Source: Limnephilus marmoratus (Eukaryota > Arthropoda > Insecta > Trichoptera > Limnephilidae). From it: a DNA stretch of 64,000 nucleotides. This document shows, one piece after another, positions 21,871-32,822 of the stretch. Each line of letters begins with the position of its first letter. Position 1 is the stretch's first letter. The stretch spans positions 47,095,058 through 47,159,057 of the forward strand of contig OU862919.1 of assembly GCA_917880885.1 (NCBI GenBank). The letters are read 5' to 3'. A program made the translations under genes and the position numbers. The notes beneath the pieces were generated by a model. That model was not told the origin of the DNA and made no database searches. It was given only the letters and a program-made list of their open reading frames with translations.

Positions 21871-22071
21871 ATGGTGTGCGCCTCAAAAAATGCCACAAAG
21901 GACGTTGCTGCATCAGCAGCACTACCAACAAGTCCAACTCTCTGGCGTCCACGAGCGGTCGTCATGGCCCCGCGACCCCTGGGCAATGTGATCACCGGTG
22001 TGGGACGTCCATCCCATTTCGGGTTCATAGCCGACGGAGAGGGGGCGAATGGCGAAACTCTGGCGCCATAA
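21871..22071 (+). CDS. Possible short ORF1 of the RTE element
   Basis: An ATG-started 66-codon frame in the 5' leader. It is alanine/proline-rich with basic residues (WRPRAVVMAPRPLGN), and the stop is 174 bp before the ORF2 ATG. Some RTE elements carry a very short first ORF of unknown role. It could be chance; no motif supports a function. Confidence 0.35.
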   Translation: MVCASKNATKDVAASAALPTSPTLWRPRAVVMAPRPLGNVITGVGRPSHFGFIADGEGANGETLAP

Positions 22072-22244
22072 AACCAGAACCTCCCAGCTAAGGGAAGGAA
22101 AACCCCTACAGAAAAACCCTCGCCTCCAGTAAGGGGTTGGGCGAGTGGCTAATAACCACTCCCTGTAAAAATAGCATTATTACGAAACCGGAAACTAAGC
22201 CTCGGACAGCGAAAATACCCGGCAGACAACATGGCAATCGAAAT

Positions 22245-25172
22245 ATGGACTTGAGAATGGCAACATGGAATGTAAGAACGATGTACAGAGGTGGGGCCCT
22301 CAGAGAAGTAATTGGTGAAATGGAAAAGTACAAAGTAGATATATTAGCAGTGCAGGAAACAAGATGGACAAGCACTGATACCTTTGATACTAGAACGCAT
22401 ACAATAATGCACAGTGGCAACGAAAAATACCATGAGTTCGGAGTAGCCTTCATCGTTAACCAAAGATTAAAAAACCAAGTAATTGGTTTTAAGGCTGTAA
22501 ACGAAAGAATATGTATACTTCGTATAAAAACTAAATTCTTTAACATTTCCATCGTAAATGTTCACGCTGAGACAGAAGACAAAGATGAAGTAACTAAGGA
22601 TACTTTCTATCATAAACTGGAACAGATATATGACACCATACCATCCAATGATATAAAAATGGTAATTGGAGACCTTAATGCAAAAATTGGTCAGGATCCA
22701 GCACACCAACAGGTTACAGGAAAAAACAGTCTTCATACGGAAAGCAATAACAATGGATCAAGAGTGATTGACTTTGCAGAATCAAGGAATATGATAATAG
22801 CATCAACACAGTTCCCACGGAAGAATATATATAAATGGACATGGACATCACCTGGCGGCAGATACCACAACCAAATAGACCATATCCTAATTGAAAGAAG
22901 AGGGGCGACCAGTATCACAAATGTAAGAAGCTACAGAGGAGCTAACTGTGATTCGGATCACTATTTGGTAGTAGCATCCTATAGATGCAGAATAGCAAGA
23001 GATAAAAGGTCTAATCAGCCAAGTATCCCAAAGCTAAACATCGATGCTCTAAAAACACCAGAAGGATTGGAAAGATATCATGACTCATTGTCAACAAACC
23101 TACCAAACCAACTGAGTGATCCGCTCTCCCCAAATGATTTAGAAGAGGATTGGACCAATCTGAGAAATGCACTGCTGACTGCGGCGGAATCAGGCATTGG
23201 AAATAGACCAAGACAGGCTAGAAATCCCTGGTTCGATGAGGAGTGCATACAGAGCGTCTGCAAGAAAAATGTTCTAAAAAAATTATGTATAGAAAGAGGA
23301 ACTAGAGCAAAAAGACAAGCCTACGAACAAGCACGAAGAGATGCTAACAATTTAATTAAAAGAAAGAAGAGATTGTATTTTAACAACATATTGTTGAAAA
23401 TGGAACATGACTTTGCAAATAACAATCCACGTGAGGCATATAAAGGCGTCAATGCATTTAAAAAGGGCTTCAAACCCAACACATCTCTGTGCAGAGATAG
23501 TAATGGAGACATAATAGGAGATAAGGAAAAGATCAAGACTAGGTGGAAAGAATATTTTCAACAGCTCTTAAATCCCAATAACAACCTGACAGTCGAACCA
23601 ACTCACATTCCGGACGAGCTAAATAGTGATGAAACAACGAGAGCGCCATCAATGGCAGAAATAAGGGCTGCCCTAAAGAAATTGAAAAACAATAAAACTC
23701 CGGGAGGAGATAATATCCCTGCAGAGCTCTATAAATATGGAAACGAACAACTGAAGAACCTGCTACACAATCTCATTGTGAAAATATGGACCGCCGAAAG
23801 AGTACCAGAAGAATGGAAAACTAGCATAATATGCCCCATACATAAAAAGGGAGACAAATTGAAGTGTGAAAATCACAGAGGAATATCTTTACTTTGTACA
23901 GCTTATAAAATTTTCACAATGATTTTGAAAGAAAGACTAGAATATTACTCAGAAAACTTACTAGGAGAATATCAGGCAGGGTTCAGGAGGGGGAGATCCA
24001 CCACTGATCAACTCTTCACTACTCGACAAATCCTGACAAAATGCTGGGAATTCGATATAGATATATACCAACTATTTGTTGACTTCAAACAGGCGTATGA
24101 CAGTATAGATAGGGAGAAAATATATGAAATACTCCTCAATTTTGGAATACCGCCCAAAATAGTCAAGCTTGTAAAAGCAACAATGGTCGGATCACGGTGT
24201 CGAGTAAGGATAGGAGGTGAAACAACGGAGGATTTTAACGTCTCCCAGGGGCTGAAACAAGGTGATGGCTTAGCACCCACCCTTTTCAATATTGTACTGG
24301 AGCACGTCGTGAGGAAGACAATGATCAGTACCGACTCAAACATCTGCTACAGAAGCAATCAAATAGTTGGCTACGCAGATGACCTTAACATTGTCGGAAG
24401 ATCCCTACAGGCTGTAAGAGAAGTGTTTGACCCTTTGGAGACTGCGGCAAGAGAGGTGGGTTTGCAAATCAATGAAAATAAAACAAAAATCATGATGCAA
24501 ACCAGAACCCCTCACCGCAGAATAAAAGACAAAGTGAAATTTAAAGACAATTATAATTTCGAAGTGGTCGAAGAGTTTACCTACCTGGGCTCCATCATAA
24601 CGCAGGACAATGAAGACCCAGTAGAAGTAAGAAAGCGCATTACAGCCGCTAACAAAACTTACTTCGCGTTGCTGCCAGTGTTCAAATCCCGAAACGTCCA
24701 TAGGAAAACCAAAATAACCTTATATAAAACAATTATCAGAACGGTCTTGGCCTATGGATGTGAGGCGGGAACACTGACAGCAAAGTCAGCGGAACGGCTG
24801 GACATCTTCGAAAGAAAGGTACTTCGAAGAATCTTAGGAGCGGTGCGAGAGGGAGAGGCATGGAGAATCCGCCACAATAATGAGCTCTATGATATTTACC
24901 AAGCTCCCAGACTCTCCACCCATTTAAGACTCCAAAGATTAAGATGGGCCGGACATGTGCACCGAATGCCAAGCACACGAGTACCGAAGAAGGTTCTGAC
25001 AGGACACCCGGGAGGTAAACGAAAGGCGGGCAGACCTAGACTGAGATGGGAGGATGATGTCAGGAAGGATGCAAGAGGATTACTCCATGTTGCAGATTGG
25101 AAGACGACGGCCGAGGACAGAGGGCGGTGGAGGCTTATTTTGAAGGAGGCCAAGGCTCGAAATGGGCTGTAG
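22245..25172 (+). CDS. RTE ORF2: endonuclease and reverse transcriptase
   Basis: The protein nicks target DNA and primes reverse transcription on it. The ATG at 22,245 gives 975 residues; the frame opens earlier but only with TTG at 22,137. The endonuclease is complete: MATWNVRT, QETRW, GDLNAKIG (about 22,668), and DSDHYLV with catalytic D and H at 22,956-22,961. The RT region has KTPGGDNIPAELYK, HRGISLL, GFRRGRSTTDQ, DFKQAYDS, SQGLKQGDGLAP and YADD (24,372-24,383). The C-terminal domain has YGCEAG, RRILGA, LRWAGHVHRM and GRPRLRWEDDV. There are no stops or frameshifts. Confidence 0.93.
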   Translation: MDLRMATWNVRTMYRGGALREVIGEMEKYKVDILAVQETRWTSTDTFDTRTHTIMHSGNEKYHEFGVAFIVNQRLKNQVIGFKAVNERICILRIKTKFFNISIVNVHAETEDKDEVTKDTFYHKLEQIYDTIPSNDIKMVIGDLNAKIGQDPAHQQVTGKNSLHTESNNNGSRVIDFAESRNMIIASTQFPRKNIYKWTWTSPGGRYHNQIDHILIERRGATSITNVRSYRGANCDSDHYLVVASYRCRIARDKRSNQPSIPKLNIDALKTPEGLERYHDSLSTNLPNQLSDPLSPNDLEEDWTNLRNALLTAAESGIGNRPRQARNPWFDEECIQSVCKKNVLKKLCIERGTRAKRQAYEQARRDANNLIKRKKRLYFNNILLKMEHDFANNNPREAYKGVNAFKKGFKPNTSLCRDSNGDIIGDKEKIKTRWKEYFQQLLNPNNNLTVEPTHIPDELNSDETTRAPSMAEIRAALKKLKNNKTPGGDNIPAELYKYGNEQLKNLLHNLIVKIWTAERVPEEWKTSIICPIHKKGDKLKCENHRGISLLCTAYKIFTMILKERLEYYSENLLGEYQAGFRRGRSTTDQLFTTRQILTKCWEFDIDIYQLFVDFKQAYDSIDREKIYEILLNFGIPPKIVKLVKATMVGSRCRVRIGGETTEDFNVSQGLKQGDGLAPTLFNIVLEHVVRKTMISTDSNICYRSNQIVGYADDLNIVGRSLQAVREVFDPLETAAREVGLQINENKTKIMMQTRTPHRRIKDKVKFKDNYNFEVVEEFTYLGSIITQDNEDPVEVRKRITAANKTYFALLPVFKSRNVHRKTKITLYKTIIRTVLAYGCEAGTLTAKSAERLDIFERKVLRRILGAVREGEAWRIRHNNELYDIYQAPRLSTHLRLQRLRWAGHVHRMPSTRVPKKVLTGHPGGKRKAGRPRLRWEDDVRKDARGLLHVADWKTTAEDRGRWRLILKEAKARNGL

Positions 25173-25210
25173 CGCCATTGAAGAAGAAGAAGAAGAAGTA
25201 CTTTCGCCTG

Positions 25211-25890
25211 CCAGGCCATGCGAAGTAGCGACATCTTTTGGCATTGCTTTAATTCGGTTCTATTACAAAAGTAGATTTGTGTACAAACTCCACGTACGAA
25301 AACGGTTTTGCCTAAGGCGCGGCGTCAGAGTTGTATTCGCAGTCGGACAACCGTACAGTCGCAAGGCTATTAACACTGTTTGATGTTTAATAGGTAATAC
25401 CTACTGCGATAATATTGCTTAATTTTCAGATGCATAACAATTGTAAAAGCGACGATACCATCCTATTACCAGACTCGTGGCAGTGATATATTGATATGGT
25501 GAAATGGGCCAAGCTATGAATTCCAGACACACAGTGTATTGACAAGAATGTTTTAAATTTTACATCGCTTCATTTACAAGTTCGCAGCAATCATAAATAT
25601 TTCTCCATTTCTAAAACCATAACAATTATAAGTACCGCCACGATATCGCTTATTCTCCTTAGTCCCGTTGACCTGGTTGACTTGATTTAACCCGGTTGAC
25701 TGATTTTATCTTCCCTTTCGGTTTCCGCGTCAAGGATTCCAAACCCATGTCAGATGCATCCAACTAGTTTATCTCATAAAGTTAGGTCGTTTGTCCACCG
25801 CGCCGCCGTTACCGAGAACATTGCCGTTACCGTTACTAGAGATTACATTGCGAAAGTAACGATACATGTGAGTTCATTGCTAATAGACTA
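25211..25890. other. Unassigned DNA right of the RTE
   Basis: Follows the 3' target duplication. No gene or repeat was matched elsewhere in the window. Confidence 0.3.
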
Positions 25891-26121
25891 ATAGCCGTTT
25901 GACACCATCTCTATTTTCAGTCCGATTCCCGTACAGAAACCAAGACAAAAATTTTCGCTTTGCTTTCATCTCTATTTTCATATCTACGATTTGAGTTGGC
26001 ATCACTGCAAACAATATGGTCCATGTGCTGTTTGCAGTGATGCCAACTGAAATCGTAGATATGAAATAGCGATTCCTATACGGGAATCGGGCTGAAACAA
26101 GAGATGGTATAAAACGGCTAT
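25891..26121. mobile_element. Foldback MITE with ~105-bp arms
   Basis: The element is almost entirely a hairpin. TAGCCGTTTGACACCATCTC pairs with its complement at the right end. Inner blocks CCCGTA, CATATCTACGATT and TTGGCATCACTGCAAAC are mirrored around a ~17-bp loop at about 26,015. TA at each end could be a TA duplication (Tc1/mariner-like), but this is not certain. Confidence 0.75.
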
Positions 26122-26124
26122 AAG

Positions 26125-26250
26125 GCCGGGTGGCGTATTTACAAAACCAATCCGGTTCAGTCGCGGCGGTGACTGAAATGGGTTAGGTTTTGTTATGCAA
26201 AATCATTTACAAACCTATACCGTTTCATTAGCCAATGCGCTTTGTTGTGC
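26125..26250 (+). repeat. Partial copy of the GCCGGGCGGCG-type MITE
   Basis: GCCGGGTGGCGTATTTACAA and CGGTTCAGTCGCGG match the left end of the element at 47,687-47,938. The right end is diverged. Confidence 0.55.
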
Positions 26251-26397
26251 TAAATTATCTGCAAAGGCCATATATTATTTCAGTAATGGTGACTAGATAA
26301 AACTTTTTTCGTGCATTTACTGTTATATATTTACTTTTATATTAATAAAAAACGATGTGCAATACATGACTTGCATTATAATAATAAAATTTTAAAA

Positions 26398-26655
26398 AAC
26401 GAGTGTGTTTTAGACCACACGACTGAAGTAAAACTACACTAACTTATATCTCCCTCTCAACTTCCGTTCGCCTCGCCCGATGACACTTTTCATAACGCTC
26501 TCGTCACGCATTCACCAGCTTACTCCCCAATTCCAGCGTGCGTAAAGGCCACACCGTTAGACACGCCCGATCACACTTTTCGTAGCGCTCTCGTCAAGCA
26601 TTCACAAGTTTACTTCCCAAGTCAAGCGTGCGTAAAGAAGTTTTACTTTGTGGCG
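26398..26655. repeat. Repeat shared with 51,257-51,750
   Basis: Starts AAACGAGTGTGTTTTAGACC and ends GCGTGCGTAAAGAAGTTTTA. It contains a duplicated ~90-bp unit (CGCCCGATNACACTTTTCRT... GCGTGCGTAAAG). The second copy has an unrelated ~350-bp insertion. The ends AAGTAAAACT/AGTTTTACTT are inverted. Confidence 0.6.
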
Positions 26656-27539
26656 GTACCTACATTCAGCAAAAAACTTGACAGCCATATACATATTTTC
26701 TGGGCGTGCAACACCGAAGATTGAAAGCGAAGTGATTTGCATTTTTATCAGCGAGCCCGTTTTCATTCTCGATGGTGATTTGTTTCTGAGTGGTGATTCT
26801 TGTATAGTTCTTTATATTTGCCAAGTCATAATAAAATATTGTCGCAAGTTTGAAATAAATAAATGACTAAAGTTATACCGCGCAATTACTATTACTTTTA
26901 TTATATTACCTCCTGTGATAGTGAGTCTAAAACATAAACTGGACTGGATGCTGAGGTGAGTATCTACAAACGGGCGTCTAGTTCAGAACATGATAACTTC
27001 AATAAAATAATAATAATAATAAAATATAACATAACCAACGACGGTACCCATACCTGCCTCCAAAACTGAAAAAGGAACTTGTCCACTACACCCGAGATTG
27101 CCAGAGTACGGATTTTGCATTGTGTTGGTTATTATTGGTAATATTAGAAAGTTTATGCGTCGAAATTACCACCGAGATCGGTCGCGTTGGACACAAGATC
27201 GCTGTCACGTCGCTCCGAACTCGGTCCGAAATAATGTCGTTCGTCGGTGACGGCGGCGGTGAATGGTCGGTCACCGGGGAAATTTAGAGCGCCAAACATA
27301 GAAGTAAACCCCGCCGTAATATCAATACATAAATGCATATAGAATTAATATTAATGATTACTAACTTGTATTAACAAAATGTATATGAACAGAAAGCTCT
27401 TATTCAGTAAGAAATAAGGTATTTATAATACAGCATTTTACCCCCACTTTACCCCCGGACACACTGCGTAGTATACTTAAAACATATATTTTTAAAATTT
27501 AATAATTGTATTTTTTACAATAAATGTACATGCTAAACA
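26656..27539. other. Unassigned DNA with a small MITE fragment
   Basis: Positions 27,035-27,070 (GGTACCCATACCTGCCTCC) are a remnant of the GTGTGGAGC-family. The stretch is otherwise AT-rich with no gene. GC-rich frames near 27,090-27,340 lack motifs. Confidence 0.3.
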
Positions 27540-28440
27540 TATGTCTTATAATTTTATACATATTTAGCTAATCAGCAAAAAGCAAAAGTTTAACCTCGTG
27601 AAAAAATAGCAACAATGTCAAATGTCACCAATAAATAAATAAAATTAAATTGGGCCAAGGTGTGATCCTTGTGGGACACTACTTGTGGCAATAAAGTGAT
27701 ATGATAGGGCAGATTTAATTTCGACCCTAAATTTTCTGTTTTTAAGAGAGCTAATTATTCATTTGAGAAGATTCCCATTCATTTATTTTTTAGTTTCATT
27801 ATCAGAATGGAGTGTGTGGGTACTTTTTCAAACGCTTTACCAAAATCTGTATACATTGAGGCAACTTGATTTCTAGTTGCCAGTGACTCGGATATACAGT
27901 TGTGTTAAATGCTCAGATTAGTAAGAGTTGATCTCGCAGGGATGAAACCATGTTGGTTATGTACAATTAAGGGATTAATACGTAATAAGTTACGTATGTT
28001 ACATTTTGTCGCCCTTCTGGGTTTTTCACACATCGGGAAAATAGCCAGAAGACAATGAGTTATTAAAAATTATAAATAATGGATAAGTTAATACAATTTT
28101 TTAACAAATCGGGAAATATTGGCGGAATTCCATCCGGTCCTGCAGATTTCGCAATATCTATTTTTTTCAATAGCTTCAATTTTAATATGACATTGATTTA
28201 TGTTGATAGATTCTCTGATTGATGCTAACAATAAATCGCTGGGAGAAGCATTGTCACAATCCTCTGTAACGTAAACACTTTAAAAAGAATCTATAAATAA
28301 ATTCATAAAATCCTCAGTATATTATACCGTATTATAATGCAAGTGGTATCGGAATTCGCTCGTATTCTTTCTCAGTGAATTTGAATACTTCCACAGTTCC
28401 TTTATGTTACGTGTTATAAAATTTTCATTTACATATACTT
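27540..28440 (-). pseudogene. Decayed LINE reverse transcriptase
   Basis: The minus-strand translation, across several breaks, shows AGPDGIPPI (about 28,124-28,150), NHGFIPARSTLTN-like sequence, a DF.KAF region, VPQGSHLGP (about 27,650-27,680) and a broken FADD (FAD-stop-LNMYK, about 27,560-27,600). It is the same RT style as the 3.1-7.6 kb LINE. Many stops and indels; not functional. Confidence 0.7.
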
Positions 28441-28464
28441 TTTAATAGTAATTTGCATTTGCAT

Positions 28465-29592
28465 GGTCAATTTTAGGCCCTCTATTATACATTATATATG
28501 TCATTGCCTTGTCTAAACTTTTTAAAATAGCCCGTAGATTCATTTTTGCAGATGATACTGCACTAGTTGTATCAAATGAAAACCCGGAAATAGCTATTAA
28601 AGAATTGCAAAGTGACTTTAACGAGCTACCCACCTGGTCTCATGATGTAGGACTAATTATTAATGTCAAAAAAACTAAATGTATGTACATAAGATCACCG
28701 AGCTTGAAAATGTGGAATTTACCTAAAATAACTGCACATAATTTTGAATGTATACATAAAAAAATTGATAACACTTGCTACTGTGAAAAAATTGATTTTA
28801 CAAATGAATATACTTACCTTGGCATAATCGTAGATAATAACTTTAAATGGGATAAACAAGTGATCAAAATTTGTAACCAGCTCCGATGTTTGACGAGTAA
28901 TTTTAATAAATTAAAATTTGTGTTGCCTCGATGCACTCTCAAACTTATATACCATTCTATGGTCAAATCCATACTTAGATATGGAATTCGAACTTGGGGA
29001 CACTCGAGTAAAATTAATATTAAATACATTCAAAATTTACAAACTGCTATAATTAAAAAAATTGTGAAACCTAGCATTTACAAACAAAGAAACAACTTAA
29101 AATTACTGTATGGGTCTGAGGGCCTACTTCCAATTAAAGGGCTTCTCTGGTACATTATAATTATGGATAATTCGGGAGAAAGCACGTATAAAAATTTATT
29201 GGTGCATTGTCACACAACAAGATTTACTGAAAACAAAGGCCTAAAAATACCACGAATATCAAATAAGTATGGTAGCAGAACGCTCGAACATATGATACAA
29301 CATATTTACAACATATTACATCAAAATATTAATTTTAAAAATAATGAGGAACCCTGCCATAAACTGACAAAAAGTGGTTAATAAATGAACAACATATTTA
29401 TCTATAGTAAATCTTATAATTAGGTATTAATATTGTAACCTAGACAAATGTGTGTTATGTAATAATATTTAATGGTAGAACCTACAGACATACTGATCTG
29501 TCACAGCTTTGTGGGACTACCCATACCTTATATTGTATTACATGTTATCATATTCAATTAAATAAATAAAAAAATAAAAATAAATAAAAAAA
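28465..29592 (+). pseudogene. 5'-truncated LINE with RT C-terminal half
   Basis: The frame is open from about 28,465 (SILGPLLYIIY) to a stop at 29,381. It contains FADDTALV (about 28,543-28,566), TYLGIIVDNNFKW, LRYGIRTWG and a C-terminal SNKYGSRTLEHM. The tail is ATAAATAAATAAAAAAATAA at 29,561-29,592. It is truncated within RT motif B, so the endonuclease and palm N-half are missing. It lies opposite in strand to 27,540-28,440 and belongs to a different RT type. Confidence 0.78.
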
Positions 29593-29644
29593 ATCCGCAA
29601 TTTGGAAAATACAAGATAATCATATAACGTTTTTGTTTCTTTAT

Positions 29645-29992
29645 ATTTCCGGTGAGGTGAGATTTGGCTTGGTCTTGGCGGCGGATGTGTCACTAGTTGC
29701 ATGGCAGGCCGGATCATGAGAGAAGTGTTGAGGAAGTCCCTTTGACTTCTCCAGCCACTCTCTCTCACTCTCACTCTCTCGCCTTGCACCGCAGTGGGAG
29801 ATACGGATACATACGTCCGTCTTTCCTGAACACACTGACACCCAGATTCCTACCCATCCTCAAACACCATAGGGTCAAAAAAAACAAACAGTCAAACATA
29901 GGGTCAAAAATGACCCTCCAGACAGCATGACATAGGCCCTGAGGGAAATTATTTTTTTCAGGGCCTCCTGTGTGGAGATAATGTAAAAAATA
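29645..29992 (+). mobile_element. GTGTGGAGC-family MITE, forward copy
   Basis: Runs from the GGTCTTGGCGGCGGATG block to the hairpin GGCCCTGAGGGAAATT... and the outer TIR GTGTGGAGATAATGTAAAA. It contains a local duplication of ATAGGGTCAAAAA (about 29,870-29,915). Confidence 0.72.
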
Positions 29993-30812
29993 AAAAAATA
30001 AATATATTTCCTTATTTATTAAGTTCTTCAACTCCTTCGAAAATCAATATGTGTTCATTACTGATCCTGATCACGAATGTGTATTACTGTTCTGTTCTAG
30101 TGATGTGTAGGTTAAGCTGGAGTGGGCTCTTGAATTCGGGCTCTCCGCGGAAAGCGAAATCCTACTACTACTACTCCTTTTTCAAATCGACTACTCCCAG
30201 AAAAACCGGTCCAGTACTCGGACCCAAACCCGGAGCTCGGCAGTCCGAGCGACTCGCGAGTCGGGAGCAGGTCCCGCCTTCGAGTTTTTTTGCGGGCTCC
30301 GGCTCCGGTTGAACCCGTGCGTCTCGGTCCGAGCCATGGCTCCCGGGACCTGCTCCAAGAACTCAAGTACTTTTAAAAGGAAGCACGTCTCGGAGGCCTC
30401 TGGCAAAATGCAGAACTTACCCATCTCTATTCAGTATTGCAAATTTCTCGTGTATTTTTTTTGTCTTTGTTGACGTCGACGTCAAATGCAATTGACAGAT
30501 GCTTTCATGTGATCTACTGTAATTTCAAGGTGTTGGCAGTTTTTGACGATTTAGTACCTACCGTCTCAAAATATCATTTCTTCTCTAACTGGCAACTATC
30601 TGTATTGAAAGTATGAAAATAATATAAAGCAAAAAAAAAAATCATATTGGTCCCCATATAGTTTCCATGTAGGGGGTTCGGCATGAAAAAAACAGGGTGT
30701 AAAATGCCCAAATCCTATTCGTCATGCAGGTTTATTACAAAGGAACCTCTTCAAAGTTAAGTAGGTACGTAATATTCTGTAAAATTATACTAGGCAGTGT
30801 ATACCTAATCAT
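29993..30812. other. Non-coding stretch with a GC-rich island
   Basis: Positions 30,110-30,400 are markedly GC-rich compared with surroundings, with recurrent CGGGCTC/GAGCC words. They are open in several frames but show no protein motif. No second copy was seen in the window. Confidence 0.35.
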
Positions 30813-31098
30813 CATTACATAGTATAAAATGAAGTCGCTCAAAATGTATGTGCGCATAGATCTTTTAAACTACGCAACGGATTTTCATGCAGTTTTCACC
30901 AATAGATAGAGTGATTCAAGAGGAAGGTTTATATGTATAATACATGCTTATTTAAGTAGAGAAAAGCCAAGAAAATCAAATATTTAATTCAGGCAGCGGA
31001 CAGCGGGCAGCTGGCAAGCGGGTGGTGTGGATTTTATAAAGGTTGCGTAATGGCGTTGTGTTTCGTTAGCCACAGCAACGTGTGGCCGGGTATGCTAG
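30813..31098 (+). mobile_element. Helitron-like non-autonomous element
   Basis: Contains AAATGAAGTCGCTCAAAATG, ACTACGCAACGGATTTTCAT and GAGTGATTCAAGAGGAAGG, ending CAACGTGTGGCCGGGTATG then CTAG|T. The 3' half matches 1-164, and most of the length matches 58,617-58,906. No helicase. Confidence 0.5.
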
Positions 31099-31309
31099 TA
31101 TAATATAAGTTTGTGCATTAGAACACACAATTGTGTGATCCAATTAGATATAAATATACAGCAATTCAAGAATCAAGACCAAGTAACAGCAAATATGTGG
31201 GTCACATAGATTAAGGATTTGATAACGATGAAGGTTATAATTTGAATAATCTCTATTCGCTTTACAATCTGTTGTAAATATTATATCAAATGGCAACTAA
31301 CTTTAATTT

Positions 31310-31770
31310 TGGAGGCGGGTGTGGGTACCGCTACCCCGGGGAACCATTTATTGGATAACCAACACCTCTGCCAGAGGTCACCCCAAGTGGTTCGCTACGT
31401 TCGGTAACTTGGCAGGGGAGCCCGTATTCATAAGGGTGAGGTTTGTCGGTTTCTAGGCGGATGCTTCTTCCCACCAACTGCGTGGCCGGCCAGATCACGA
31501 GAGACCGGTAGAGGGAGACCTTTTGACCTCTTCAGCAGAATTCTCGCCACCCAGCGCCTTACACCGCAGTGAGAGGGATGGATTCCCACATCACTCCTGC
31601 ACACACTGACCCCCAGATTCTTAATCACCCCTTATACCTTTTTCCTTCCCAGAACTTCATTTCCTTCCTCTCCTAAAATAGCCTCCAAACAGCATCCCCA
31701 AAGATGACACAGGCCCTGAGGGGAATTATTTTTCTATGGGCCTCCTGTATGGAGCCAATGTAAAAAAAAA
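31310..31770 (+). mobile_element. GTGTGGAGC-family MITE, most complete forward copy
   Basis: It shows the whole family order. A degenerate left end leads into GGAGGCGGGTGTGGGTACCG, TTATTGGATAACCAACACCT, TGGTTCGCTACG, GAGAGACCGG, GGGATGGATTC, GCATCCCCAAAGATGAC, the GGCCCTGAGG hairpin and a TGGAGCCAATGTAAAAA end. No ORF, no polymerase III box and no target duplication were found. I read it as a non-autonomous DNA element because reverse copies carry the same TIR at both ends. Confidence 0.7.
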
Positions 31771-32410
31771 GTGCAGTTAAAAGGCGGTAGGAGCGAAACT
31801 TAACAAAAAAATCTCAACCAATACTTGAAAAGTGAGGTCATAATCAAAGCGATCAATGTGCGCAGACCTAGCGTAATTTCCGTTTCATATCTCAACTAAT
31901 AGGAGCCGTTAAAAGTGACATCATAATCAAAGCGGCCAATGGGCGCAGTTTATGCGTCGCAGGTGCAGTAATCGTCATTTCCATTTCATCCGAAATCCAA
32001 ATCACAGCGGGGCTATAGAAGTTTCACTTCAAAAATAATAAAATAACTTTCAGAAAGCCAACTTTAGTAAGTTAACGATACAGCGCATACCACAAAGCAT
32101 TGCATATTCAAAACGGCCCGGGAGGGTTTTATTGGTGCAGCCGACCTGAATGGCAATCGATTCGATTTAATAATCGTTTGATCATTCGAGCGCAACCTTT
32201 ATTGTTGAATACAAACACAAACATAACATTTACGAGTTTCCCAGCAAGTAGAAATATATGGGTACACCGTTTAAATCCAGTCGGTTGAATCAATAATTTG
32301 ACCACAGAAATGATTTGAGGAAAGTCAGATAAAAAAGAAACCTTTTCCAAAAGGATAAAGAATAACCGATGAAACTGGTTGTTGATGGGAGGAAACGAGA
32401 AAGAAGAGAA
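31771..32410. other. Non-coding stretch with a ~75-bp tandem duplication
   Basis: AAAAGTGAGGTCATAATCAA and AAAAGTGACATCATAATCAA (about 31,838 and 31,913) head two similar units. GAAGTTTCACTTCAAAAATA (about 32,018) resembles 13,955. No gene. Confidence 0.4.
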
Positions 32411-32467
32411 TGACGCCGATTAAAAAAAGTGGAAGAAAATTTCTTCCACTTTTTTTAATCGGCGTCA
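32411..32467. repeat. Perfect 28-bp-arm hairpin
   Basis: TGACGCCGATTAAAAAAAGT... is mirrored exactly around one central A at 32,439. Short foldback; no known family. Confidence 0.85.
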
Positions 32468-32822
32468 GTGCAAAAGTACATATTTTATTATATGTACGCA
32501 CGTACACTCATGCTCGACGGTTTGGCTCGATCGAAGATACTGACGTGAAACCATGCTGGTCGTTGCGTCCACACGCTCGAGCAGCTCGACACAAGACGCC
32601 ATAGATATACAGCCAAGACGGTTCACGACGAGTTCATCGAAAACGAATTCATCGAAAATCAATTCATCGAAAACGAGTTCATCGAAAACCAATTCATCGA
32701 AAATCAATTCATCGAAAACCAATTCATCGAATGATCAATTCATCGAATCGCCAATTCATCGAAAAATATATTTTGTTGATATTTGAGAGAAATGCCGAGC
32801 GGACCGAGAAGTTAAAAAAGCA

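Larger units (their letters stand above)
21827..25196 (+). mobile_element. Full-length RTE-clade non-LTR retrotransposon
   Basis: A 3,370-bp element bounded by identical 14-bp duplications AGTACTTTCGCCTG (21,813-21,826 and 25,197-25,210). It has a 5' leader, one long ORF, almost no 3' UTR and a (GAA)n tail at 25,180-25,196; short GC-poor 3' ends with a trinucleotide tail are typical of RTE. Identical duplications plus an unbroken ORF indicate a recent insertion that may be retrotransposition-competent. Truncated relatives are at 15,640-16,262 and, more distantly, 42,546-42,665 and 51,480-51,615. Confidence 0.92.

Noticed and set aside
22137..22139. RTE ORF2 start at 22,137
   Set aside because: The codon is TTG; the ATG at 22,245 keeps the entire endonuclease domain.
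27540..29592. Twin-priming inversion of a single LINE
   Set aside because: The minus-strand piece contains its own (broken) FADD motif and a GSHLGP-type motif B, while the plus-strand piece has SILGP and a second FADD. They are two different LINEs.
31310..31770. SINE interpretation of the GTGTGGAGC-family
   Set aside because: The A-rich right end suggested a SINE, but reverse copies (17.2 and 20.5 kb) carry the same GTGTGGAGCTAATGTAAAA terminus at the opposite end, so it is an inverted terminal repeat.
32630..32770. CRISPR-like direct repeats
   Set aside because: Units are ~15 bp, contiguous and without spacers, and the partner array is inverted at 33.6 kb. This is a minisatellite arm of a eukaryotic foldback element.
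32553..32786. Serine/lysine/asparagine-rich repeat protein
   Set aside because: The frame is the translation of the 15-bp minisatellite and crosses the element boundary. Not a gene.
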